Position numbers and translations under genes: made by a program
Assembly (NCBI RefSeq): GCF_900116705.1
Contig: NZ_FPBP01000016.1
Coordinates: 1-64,000 of the forward strand
From: Halomonas korlensis
GTDB taxonomy: Bacteria; Pseudomonadota; Gammaproteobacteria; Pseudomonadales; Halomonadaceae
Length of the DNA: 64,000 nucleotides
Reading direction: 5' to 3'
Notes under the pieces: generated by a model
Seen by the model: only the letters and a program-made list of their open reading frames with translations
What the model was told of the DNA's origin: nothing
Database searches by the model: none
Shown here: positions 44,341 to 51,634 of the stretch, piece after piece
How positions within the stretch are numbered: the stretch's first letter is position 1
Layout of the letters: every line of letters begins with the position of its first letter

Positions 44341-44396
44341 TAGGCGCTAGGCGCTAGGCGCTAGGCGCTAGGCGCTAGGCGCTAGGCGCTAGGCGC
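44341..44396. repeat. Heptanucleotide tandem repeat, eight copies
   Basis: TAGGCGC is repeated eight times without a mismatch (56 bp). It ends directly at the thiolase stop codon (TAA, minus strand 44399-44397) and begins 8 bp past the thiolase terminator hairpin. It is in the 3' untranslated region, so slippage would not change the protein. Confidence 0.97.
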
Positions 44397-45572
44397 TTAC
44401 CGCTCGATGGCCAGCGCCACGCCCTGCCCGCCGCCGATACACAATGTCGCCAGGCCCTTTTTGGCATCCCGAGCGATCATTTCATGCAGCAGGGTGACGA
44501 AGATACGACAGCCAGAGGCGCCGATCGGGTGGCCAAGCGCAATGGCGCCGCCGTTGACGTTGATCTTGGACGTATCCCAGCCGAGTTCCTTGTTGACGGA
44601 AATGGCTTGGGCGGCGAATGCCTCGTTGGCCTCGATCAGGTCCAGGTCGTCAAGGCTCCAGCCGGCCTTCTTGAGACACAGGCGGGTGGCCGGCGCCGGA
44701 CCGATGCCCATGATGGCGGGGTCGACGCCGGCGTTGCTGTAGGCAGCAATGCGCGCCAGCGGCTCGAGTCCCAGGGCCTTGGCTTTCTCGGCCGAGCAGA
44801 TCATCACCACCGCGGCGCCGTCGTTGAGGGCGGAGGCATTGCCGGCGGTTACGCTGCCGTCTTTCTTGAAGGCCGGACGCATGCCCGAAAGCTTCTCGGC
44901 GGTCACTTCACGCGGATTCTCATCGGTATCGAAGACCAGCGGGTCGCCCTTGCGCTGGGGAATCTCCACCGGCACGATCTGACTCTTGAACTTGCCTTCC
45001 TTGATGGCCGCGGCGGCTTTCTGCTGCGACGCGGCGGCGAACTCGTCCATCTCCTCGCGGCTGATGCCGTACTTCTCGCCCAGGTTCTCGGCGGTGATGC
45101 CCATATGGTAATGGTTGAAGGCGTCCCACAAGCCGTCGTGGACCATGGTGTCGATGGCCTTCCAGTCGCCCATGCGCTGGCCGGTGCGAGAGTTGGGCAA
45201 CACGTGCGGTGAGGCGGACATGTTCTCCTGTCCGCCGGCAAGGATCAGCTCGGCATCGCCGCAGCGGATCGCTTGAGTCGCCAGGTGCAGGGCCTTGAGA
45301 CCCGATCCGCAGACCTTGTTGATGGTCATGGCGGGCACGGCATCCGGCAGGCCACCCTTGATGGAAGCCTGGCGGGCGGGGTTCTGACCCACCCCTGCGG
45401 TCAGCACCTGACCGAGCAGGACCTCGTCGACCTGATCACCGGAAACGCCGGTGCTGGCGAGAATGTCCTTGATGACATGAGCGCCCAGGTCGCTGGCGGG
45501 AATGCCGGCGAGGGAGCCACCGAAGGCACCGACGGCCGTGCGGCGCGCGGCAACGATCACCACTTCTTGCAT
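44397..45572 (-). CDS. Acetyl-CoA C-acetyltransferase (beta-ketothiolase)
   Basis: Thiolase II forming or cleaving acetoacetyl-CoA. The 391-residue protein starts [20 protein letters not shown]. It has the acylated Cys88 in [12 protein letters not shown], the His motif [18 protein letters not shown] and the second Cys in [13 protein letters not shown]. The length and pattern fit AtoB/PhaA-type biosynthetic thiolases (first step toward polyhydroxybutyrate), but PhaB or PhaC genes are not adjacent, so the role is open. An AGGAG ribosome site precedes ATG 45572. It stands alone between the pnp and panC transcription units. Confidence 0.94.
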   Translation of the reverse strand: MQEVVIVAARRTAVGAFGGSLAGIPASDLGAHVIKDILASTGVSGDQVDEVLLGQVLTAGVGQNPARQASIKGGLPDAVPAMTINKVCGSGLKALHLATQAIRCGDAELILAGGQENMSASPHVLPNSRTGQRMGDWKAIDTMVHDGLWDAFNHYHMGITAENLGEKYGISREEMDEFAAASQQKAAAAIKEGKFKSQIVPVEIPQRKGDPLVFDTDENPREVTAEKLSGMRPAFKKDGSVTAGNASALNDGAAVVMICSAEKAKALGLEPLARIAAYSNAGVDPAIMGIGPAPATRLCLKKAGWSLDDLDLIEANEAFAAQAISVNKELGWDTSKINVNGGAIALGHPIGASGCRIFVTLLHEMIARDAKKGLATLCIGGGQGVALAIER

Positions 45573-45718
45573 GGGAAAATCTCCTGAACGTGAATAGCGG
45601 ACTTGCGTTATCTCAGCATAGGGGACCCTGGCTTGCTGCGGCAATGCCCAAGATGGCGAATACGTGCAATAGACGGAATTTTCTCGCCGCTAGCGCTGGT
45701 CTCGATGCAAGGCTGCGC

Positions 45719-46567
45719 TCAGCGGGGCAATACCAGGGGCTGGTTATCGATCAGGCGCGTCGTACCCAGTCGGGCGGCGGCGAGCAGGATGGCGTCGTGC
45801 GTAGTCGCCGTCACCGGCCCTAGGTCCTCGGCACGCAATTCCAGGTAATCGGGCACGAAGCCGGTCTCCTCGAGGCATGCCAGTCCCTCAGCGAGCGTCG
45901 AGTCGACATCGGCGCCGTCCTCCAGGCGCTGGCGTAGCTCGCACAGGATCGAATAGAGCCGTGGTGCGATGATGCGCTGGTGTGTCTCGAGATAGCCGTT
46001 GCGAGAGGAAAGCGCCAGGCCGTCCTCGGCGCGCACAATGGGGACTCCGACTATTTCGACTGGAAAGTGCAGGTCGGCGACCAGGCGTCGGATCACCGCC
46101 AGCTGCTGATAATCCTTCTGGCCGAAGCAGGCCAGGTCGGGCTGCACCAGATTGAAGAGCATGGCGACGATGGTGGCGACACCATCGAAATGTCCCGGCC
46201 GCGAGCCGCCACAGAGGCCCTCGCTGATCTCGGGGACGCGAATGCGCGTCTGGCTTTCGAGAGGGCGAGGATAGACGGCATCGACCGCCGGGGCGAACAG
46301 CAGGTCGCAACCGGCGGCCTCAAGCTGGGCCTGGTCATCGGACAGGGTGCGCGGATAGGCCGCCAGGTCTTCGCCCGGCCCGAATTGTAGTGGGTTGACA
46401 AAGATAGTCGTTACCACCACATCGCAGCGCTCGCGGGCGGCCGCGACCAGCGCCAGATGGCCGGCATGCAGGTTGCCCATGGTGGGCACTAGCCCGATGC
46501 GTTGGCCATGCCGGCGATAGTGATTCAGTGTCGTGCGCAGATCGGGGATCTCTCGCAGGGTATGCAT
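45719..46567 (-). CDS. panC: Pantothenate synthetase
   Basis: Joins pantoate and beta-alanine with ATP. The 282-residue nucleotidyltransferase has the HIGH-like LVPTMGNLHAGHLALV, TTIFVNPLQFGPGEDL, GQKDYQQLAVIRR and ALSSRNGYL. Full length. It follows panB by 27 bp on the same strand (panB-panC operon). Confidence 0.97.
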   Translation of the reverse strand: MHTLREIPDLRTTLNHYRRHGQRIGLVPTMGNLHAGHLALVAAARERCDVVVTTIFVNPLQFGPGEDLAAYPRTLSDDQAQLEAAGCDLLFAPAVDAVYPRPLESQTRIRVPEISEGLCGGSRPGHFDGVATIVAMLFNLVQPDLACFGQKDYQQLAVIRRLVADLHFPVEIVGVPIVRAEDGLALSSRNGYLETHQRIIAPRLYSILCELRQRLEDGADVDSTLAEGLACLEETGFVPDYLELRAEDLGPVTATTHDAILLAAARLGTTRLIDNQPLVLPR

Positions 46568-46594
46568 CCTGGTGGATCTCCTGGGAACCGGTGG

Positions 46595-47386
46595 TCAGAA
46601 ACTATGCTCTTCGGCGGGGAAGCGGCGTGCCTTGACGTCTTCATGGTAGCGGCGAAACGCGCCCTGAATATCGGCGGCCTCGGCCATGAAGTTCTTGACG
46701 AAGCGTGGTGTTCGACCGTGGGTCACGCCCAGTACGTCGTGCATGACGAGAATCTGGCCATCGGTATCGCTGCCCGCGCCGATGCCGATCACCGGCACGT
46801 CCAGTGCCTCGGTCACGGCGCGCCCCAGGCTTGCCGGCACGCACTCGAGCAGTATTACCGAAGCGCCGGCTTCCACCAGGGTACGGGCATCCTCGAGGAT
46901 CTGGGTTGCCCGCTCGGCTTCGCGACCCTGCACCTTGTAACCCCCCAGCTGATAGACCGACTGAGGCGTCAGGCCCAGATGGGCGCAGACCGGAACGCCA
47001 CGCCGGGTCAGTTCACGGATGCCCTCGGCCATCCAGGCCTCACCTTCGACCTTGACCAGCTCGGCGCCGGCGCGCATCAACGCGCCGGCATCCTCAAGCA
47101 GGCGCTCGAGACTGGCGTTGCTCATGAACGGAAGATCGACCATCATCAGGCTGGCAGTCTTGCCGCGGGCGACGCAGCGCGTGTGGTAGCAGATGTCGTC
47201 GACGGTCACCGGGAGCGTGCTGGCATGACCCTGCAGGACCATGCCCAGGGAGTCGCCTACCAGCAGGACTTCGATGCCCGCCTCGCCGGCAGCGCGGGCG
47301 AATGAGGCATCGTAGGCCGTCAGGCAGCTAAAGGGCTCTCCGGCGTGCTTCAAGCTTTTTAGCGTGCTCAGGGTGACGGTTTTCAT
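46595..47386 (-). CDS. panB: Ketopantoate hydroxymethyltransferase
   Basis: First step of pantothenate synthesis: adds a hydroxymethyl group from methylene-tetrahydrofolate to ketoisovalerate. The 263-residue barrel has SCLTAYDASFARAAGEAGIE, the metal loop VGDSLGMVLQGHASTLPVT, KVEGE and VIGIGAGSDTDGQILVMHD. ATG 47386 is preferred; the frame extends to 47443. Lies between folK and panC, as in pseudomonads. Confidence 0.97.
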   Translation of the reverse strand: MKTVTLSTLKSLKHAGEPFSCLTAYDASFARAAGEAGIEVLLVGDSLGMVLQGHASTLPVTVDDICYHTRCVARGKTASLMMVDLPFMSNASLERLLEDAGALMRAGAELVKVEGEAWMAEGIRELTRRGVPVCAHLGLTPQSVYQLGGYKVQGREAERATQILEDARTLVEAGASVILLECVPASLGRAVTEALDVPVIGIGAGSDTDGQILVMHDVLGVTHGRTPRFVKNFMAEAADIQGAFRRYHEDVKARRFPAEEHSF

Positions 47387-47496
47387 GGCGTGCTCTCGTC
47401 GTTGTCGGCGGTCGGTGTCGATTGCCGCCCGAGTGGTGCCCATGATTGTTACCCAAACCGCCCCGAAGAGTCGATAGGTAACACGTTCTGCGTTTT

Positions 47497-47991
47497 TCAG
47501 GCGCCAGGTAACATCGGCGATACGCCGTGATCACCCAGCGCGGCGGCCAACCGAGCCACTGAACGGCCATCGGGAAGCCGCAGCTCGGGGGCGACGTCTG
47601 CCAGTGGCAGCAGCACGAAGGCACGATAGGCGAGCTCTGGGTGGGGCAGGGTCAATCGGGGCCACGTCAATCGATAGTCGTCAAAAAGCAGCAGGTCGAG
47701 GTCAAGGGTACGCGGTCCCCAGTGGCGCTGGCGTACGCGTCCATGACGCTGTTCTACGGCCTGAAGCTGGTCGAGCAGTGCTAAGGGCGATAGTCGCGTG
47801 GCGACCATGGCCACGGCATTGATGAAATCGGGCTGATCCGCGGGGCCAACTGGGCGGCTCTTGTAGCAGCTCGAGGCGACAAGTCGCCGCGTCAAGGGCA
47901 GTCGATCGATTTCCTGTAAGGCACGTACGACATGGTCGAGTGGGTCATCGAGATTGCTGCCCAGGCCGATCCAGGCACGCTGGTCGCTCAT
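47497..47991 (-). CDS. folK: HPPK, dihydropterin pyrophosphokinase
   Basis: 2-amino-4-hydroxy-6-hydroxymethyldihydropteridine pyrophosphokinase transfers pyrophosphate from ATP in folate synthesis. The 164-residue protein has AWIGLGSNLDDPLDHV, SRPVGPADQPDFINAVAMV, RQRHWGPRTLDLDLLLFDD and LPHPELAYRAFVLLPL. ATG 47991 overlaps the pcnB stop by 4 bp (ATGA), so it is translationally coupled. Confidence 0.97.
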   Translation of the reverse strand: MSDQRAWIGLGSNLDDPLDHVVRALQEIDRLPLTRRLVASSCYKSRPVGPADQPDFINAVAMVATRLSPLALLDQLQAVEQRHGRVRQRHWGPRTLDLDLLLFDDYRLTWPRLTLPHPELAYRAFVLLPLADVAPELRLPDGRSVARLAAALGDHGVSPMLPGA

Positions 47992-49382
47992 GTCTCGCTC
48001 GAGGGGCTTCGCGGCTTGCGACGGCGGCGGCGCTTGCGAGGCGCGCCACTGCCTGCGGGGTCGGCACCGACCTTGCCCAGCAGGCGGCGTTGCTCGTGTT
48101 CATCGGCATCTTGGAAGGCGGTCCACCAGTCGCCCAGGCCTGGCTCCAGCTCGCCCGCGGCTTCACGAAGCAACAGCAGGTCGTAGGCGGCCCGGAAACG
48201 CGGATGCTCGCGGGTCTGGAAGACGCGGCGTCCACGGCGCAGGGGTAAGCGTTGCTGCAGGTCCCAGATATCGCGCATCGGCATACTGAATCGCTTGGGA
48301 ATCGAGATGTGCTGCAACTGGCGCGAGATAACCTGCTGGGAAGCGGCCTGCAGGGCTGGAATCGGCGGCATGCCGTCGTTTTCCAGCATGGCCTGACGTT
48401 GTTGCACCGGCCCCCAGAGCAGCGCGGCAAACAGGAACGCCGGGGTCACCGGACGTTCCTCGCGGATGCGCCGGTCGGTGCTGGCCAGCGCCTGCTCGAC
48501 CAGTCGCTCGGCCCAGGCCAGCTCGTTCATGGCCTCGTCGGCTTCGGGGAACAGCATCGCGAATAGACCGAAATCGCGTAGTAAGTGGAAGGTGTCGACC
48601 CCGTGGCCAGCCATGAACAGCTTGAGTATTTCATCAAACAGGCGCGCCGGTGGAATCTGCAACAACAGGTGTGCTTGTTCGTGAATAGGGGCTTCGGTCG
48701 CCGGATCGAGATCGAAATCGAGCTTGGCGGCGAAACGAACCGCCCGCAGCATGCGCACGGGATCCTCGCGATAACGGGTGGCCGGGTCTCCGATCAGACG
48801 CAGGGTGCGCGCCTGGATGTCTTCCACTCCCTCGGCAAAGTCATGAATCGAGTAATCGGCGATGCTGTAGTAGAGGGCATTGATGGTAAAGTCCCGCCGC
48901 AACGCATCTTCCTCGAGATTGCCCCAGACGTTATCGCGCAGCAGCAGGCCCGCGTCAGACTGCTGGGCGATATGATCGCCATGGTCGTCGCCCGGTTTGC
49001 CGCGGAAGGTGGTGACCTCGATGACTTCACGGCCAAAGCGCACGTGCACGATGCGAAAGCGTCGACCAATGATCCGCGAATTACGAAACAACTCGCGAAT
49101 CTGTTCCGGCGTGGCGTCGGTGGCCACGTCGAAGTCCTTGGGCATGCGCCCGAGCAGCGAATCGCGGATGCAGCCGCCGACCAGAAATGCCTGGTGACCA
49201 GCATTGTGCAGGCGATAGAGGACCTTGAGCGCGGCGTCACTGAAATGCTGTCGCGATACCGGATGGTCTTCGCGGGGTATGAGGCGTGGCCCCGAGCTAA
49301 CGGCGGGAGCGGTCTGTGGATCGAACAGGGACTTCAGGCGTTCACCTGGACCCTGCAGAAAGCGGGTAAATCCTTTGAACAT
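47988..49382 (-). CDS. pcnB: Poly(A) polymerase I
   Basis: Adds poly(A) tails that promote RNA decay. The 464-residue class II nucleotidyltransferase has VGGCIRDSLLGRMPKDFDVA with the two catalytic Asp. The signature IIGRRFRIVHVRFG separates bacterial poly(A) polymerases from CCA-adding enzymes. The basic Arg/Lys-rich C-terminus is typical. It lies downstream of cbrB and the CrcZ-like RNA, matching the Pseudomonas cbrA-cbrB-crcZ-pcnB-folK order. Confidence 0.96.
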   Translation of the reverse strand: MFKGFTRFLQGPGERLKSLFDPQTAPAVSSGPRLIPREDHPVSRQHFSDAALKVLYRLHNAGHQAFLVGGCIRDSLLGRMPKDFDVATDATPEQIRELFRNSRIIGRRFRIVHVRFGREVIEVTTFRGKPGDDHGDHIAQQSDAGLLLRDNVWGNLEEDALRRDFTINALYYSIADYSIHDFAEGVEDIQARTLRLIGDPATRYREDPVRMLRAVRFAAKLDFDLDPATEAPIHEQAHLLLQIPPARLFDEILKLFMAGHGVDTFHLLRDFGLFAMLFPEADEAMNELAWAERLVEQALASTDRRIREERPVTPAFLFAALLWGPVQQRQAMLENDGMPPIPALQAASQQVISRQLQHISIPKRFSMPMRDIWDLQQRLPLRRGRRVFQTREHPRFRAAYDLLLLREAAGELEPGLGDWWTAFQDADEHEQRRLLGKVGADPAGSGAPRKRRRRRKPRSPSSET

Positions 49383-49489
49383 GCGGCGATATCGACTCGC
49401 GGGTCACGGAAAAGCGTTGAGTGTAGCCGACCCCCGACACCTTGCAAAGCGTCGTAAGAATGTGGTGCTGGGTTGACATGAGTGTAATA

Positions 49490-50003
49490 CAGAAAGGGGA
49501 GACCTTATGGTCTCCCCTAAGCAAGTCTGCAGCATCCTTACCGCTGATTCTTCTTCGTGATGGCGCATCGCCTTGAATACGTACCGCAGTCACCAAGGGA
49601 TATCAGGCAAGCGGTGTTGTTGTCGTTATTGGTGCTCCCGAGGGCAACCGCCTCGTATTCAAAACAATAATCCAACCACGACGGCAACAGGTAATGCCTT
49701 TCCCCCGGGTTGTTGGTGTTGTTGCCGGGAGTGCACATTGACGGCAATTGTTCTTTTTGGTGGCCGTAGGAAGTGCGTCGCGTCCTGGTGGCTCCGGTGC
49801 TTCGAGGTCTTGTTGTCATTAGGCCCGAAGGATTGGCGAAACGGTCATTGTTATTATCACCCCAAGGGGCAGCCGACCGGCATTCGCTACCGTAGCATCG
49901 CTATCCGAGGTCATTGTTGTTGTTGTTGCGAATCGGACCTTGTCACGTTGGCCGCCTGGTTGTTGTTGTCGGCAGACAGAGACAAGTGGATTTGTTTTTC
50001 TTG
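49490..50003 (-). ncRNA. crcZ: CrcZ-like Hfq/Crc-titrating small RNA (predicted)
   Basis: Gene-sized gap between cbrB and pcnB with no plausible ORF, exactly where Pseudomonas encodes CrcZ. CrcZ carries many A-rich motifs that sequester Hfq/Crc and lift catabolite repression. The predicted minus-strand RNA starts near 50003 (12 nt after a sigma-54 -12 element) and ends at the hairpin 49518-49495, about 510 nt. Exact AANAANAA motifs on the minus strand lie at 49992-50002 (two overlapping), 49960-49967, 49914-49928 (run of CAA), 49848-49855, 49748-49755 and 49548-49555; near matches lie around 49617-49623 and 49699-49714. Ends are inferred; sequence identity to known CrcZ was not tested. Confidence 0.75.
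49495..49518 (-). terminator. Terminator of the CrcZ-like RNA
   Basis: On the minus strand AGGGGAGACC, ATAA, GGTCTCCCCT is followed by TTCTGTATT. It is a perfect 10-bp stem located 113 bp before the pcnB start; the T-run is short, so some read-through to pcnB is likely. Confidence 0.75.
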
Positions 50004-50013
50004 ACTACTAAGT

Positions 50014-50029
50014 TGCAGGGGGTATGCCA
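50014..50029 (-). promoter_or_regulatory. Sigma-54 (RpoN) promoter of the CrcZ-like RNA
   Basis: The minus strand reads TGGCATACCCCCTGCA, matching TGGCACG-N4-TTGCA with invariant GG (50028-50027) and GC (50016-50015) exactly 10 bases apart. It predicts a start at about 50003. CbrB upstream is a sigma-54 activator, which fits. Confidence 0.8.
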
Positions 50030-50068
50030 GGTAGTGGTTATTCTTTTAAAAACAATATATTATCTTGG

Positions 50069-50153
50069 GTTACTGGCGGGTTACACATCACCGAAGCGCT
50101 GAGTGTTACCCCCTTTGAGCCAGAATGGGGCGGCTGGTGGGTGAGAAGGTAAC
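50069..50153. promoter_or_regulatory. Putative CbrB upstream activating sites
   Basis: Four GTTAC/GTAAC half-sites occur at 50069-50073, 50080-50084, 50105-50109 and, inverted, 50149-50153. They are 66-150 bp upstream of the predicted start, the usual distance for sigma-54 enhancers. The first two are part of an exact GGGTTAC direct repeat with 11-bp spacing, one helical turn. An AT-rich stretch (50045-50063) between them and the promoter could bend. Assignment to CbrB is inference. Confidence 0.5.
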
Positions 50154-50245
50154 AGTTGGTGCAGGTCGGCTCCACGGCATGAGGGTCACGCTGTTAGAGG
50201 GGTCGGTCGTTGGCCCTTGCCCTTTGGTCGAAGCCGCATATCGCC

Positions 50246-51634
50246 TCATCCGGCGGTGCGTCGAGGTGTTTTCTTGCGGGGAATGCCGAGCCGCTGGCGA
50301 CGCTCCCAGAGACACTTGCGGCTGATCCCGAGCTTCTGTGCGAGCTCGGTTTCACTCATCTGATCCTGGTGCTCCAGCACGAAATGCTGGAAATAATCCT
50401 CAAGTGACAAATCCTCCTCGTCATCACTTGCCGGCTCGGTGGTATCCATGAGGTCGTGACCGCCAGCTGACGGTTTGCTCAAGGAGCGCGTAGGGGGCAC
50501 GAGGCCCAGATCGTCGGGATGAATCAGATGACCCTCGGCGAGGATGACGCCGCGCTCCAGGGCGTTTTCCAGCTCGCGTACATTGCCGGGCCAGGGATAG
50601 TCATGGATGGTGCGGCGCGCGGCCTGGGAAAGCCTGAGTCCCGGCTGATCATGGCGATGGCAGGCCTTGTCCAGCAGCACATCGGCGATCTCGAGGATGT
50701 CGTCATCGCGCTCGCGCAGTGGCGGCAGGTCGATCTGCATGACATTGAGGCGGTAGTACAGATCGAGGCGGAACTCGCCGGTCTTCGACAGCGCGCGCAG
50801 GTCGCGATGGGTAGCGGCGATCAGCCTCACGTCGACATGACGCGTCTCCACTGAGCCGACCCGGCGGATCTCGCCTTCCTGGAGCACACGAAGCAGGCGG
50901 GCCTGGGCATCCAGCGGCAGCTCGCCGATCTCGTCGAGAAACAGAGTACCGCCTCCGGCCGCTTCCACCAGGCCGGTTCTGGCGGCGCTGGCGCCGGTGA
51001 AGGCGCCTTTTTCGTGGCCGAACAGTTCGGATTCGATCAGTGTTTCCGGTATCGCCGCACAGTTTACGCAGATCAAGGACGCCATGGCGCGCTTGCTCTG
51101 CTGGTGGATGGCGCGGGCCACCAACTCCTTGCCGGTACCTGATTCGCCTTGGATCAGTACGGTCACGTCGGCGGGTGCGGTCTTGCGAATGCGGGTATAG
51201 ACCACCTGCATGGCGGCGCAATTACCGATCATCGGTTGTGCGCTACCGCTCGCCTGAGTGATATCGGGTGGGGTGCTGTGCCGGTCGGCTTGCTGGTGCA
51301 GCACCCTGGCCACCGTTTCGAGGAGTTCGTCATGATCGAAGGGCTTGGCGATGTAATCCACGGCTCCGAGCTTCAGGGCCTCCACGGCCGAGCGCATACT
51401 GGCATAGCTGGTCATGATCAACACCGGTACCGGGTCGGCATGCCGGATCAGGTCGGTGCCGGGTTCACCAGGCAGGCGCAGGTCGCTGATCACCATGTCG
51501 AAGCGCTGGGGGTCGAGTTCTAGAGCGTCGGCCACCGATCCGGCTTCACTGATGCGATGATCGTGGCGCTCGAGCAATCGCCTCAGGGCACTGCGAATAA
51601 TAGCTTCGTCTTCAACGATCAGAATCCGGCTCAT
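50246..51634 (-). CDS. cbrB: Sigma-54 response regulator CbrB
   Basis: NtrC-type activator of carbon/nitrogen use and of crcZ in Pseudomonas. The 462-residue protein has a receiver domain (residues about 1-120; VEDE acidic pair, phospho-Asp in VISDLRLPG, KPFD). An AAA+ sigma-54 domain follows (Walker A GESGTGKE, sigma-54 loop ESELFGHEKGAFTGA, Walker B GGTLFLDEIGEL). The C-terminal Fis-type HTH is TELAQKLGISRKCLWERRQR. It overlaps cbrA by 23 bp and reads toward the CrcZ-like RNA and pcnB. NtrC itself is unlikely given the partner kinase. Confidence 0.95.
   Translation of the reverse strand: MSRILIVEDEAIIRSALRRLLERHDHRISEAGSVADALELDPQRFDMVISDLRLPGEPGTDLIRHADPVPVLIMTSYASMRSAVEALKLGAVDYIAKPFDHDELLETVARVLHQQADRHSTPPDITQASGSAQPMIGNCAAMQVVYTRIRKTAPADVTVLIQGESGTGKELVARAIHQQSKRAMASLICVNCAAIPETLIESELFGHEKGAFTGASAARTGLVEAAGGGTLFLDEIGELPLDAQARLLRVLQEGEIRRVGSVETRHVDVRLIAATHRDLRALSKTGEFRLDLYYRLNVMQIDLPPLRERDDDILEIADVLLDKACHRHDQPGLRLSQAARRTIHDYPWPGNVRELENALERGVILAEGHLIHPDDLGLVPPTRSLSKPSAGGHDLMDTTEPASDDEEDLSLEDYFQHFVLEHQDQMSETELAQKLGISRKCLWERRQRLGIPRKKTPRRTAG

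Noticed and set aside
44341..44396. CRISPR array
   Set aside because: The repeat unit is only 7 bp and has no spacers; it is a simple tandem repeat.
49573..50004. 143-codon plus-strand frame in the cbrB-pcnB gap
   Set aside because: Its translation is rich in Cys, Arg and Trp, a product of TTG/TGT repeats read in frame, with no ribosome site; the region fits a structured, A-rich minus-strand RNA better.
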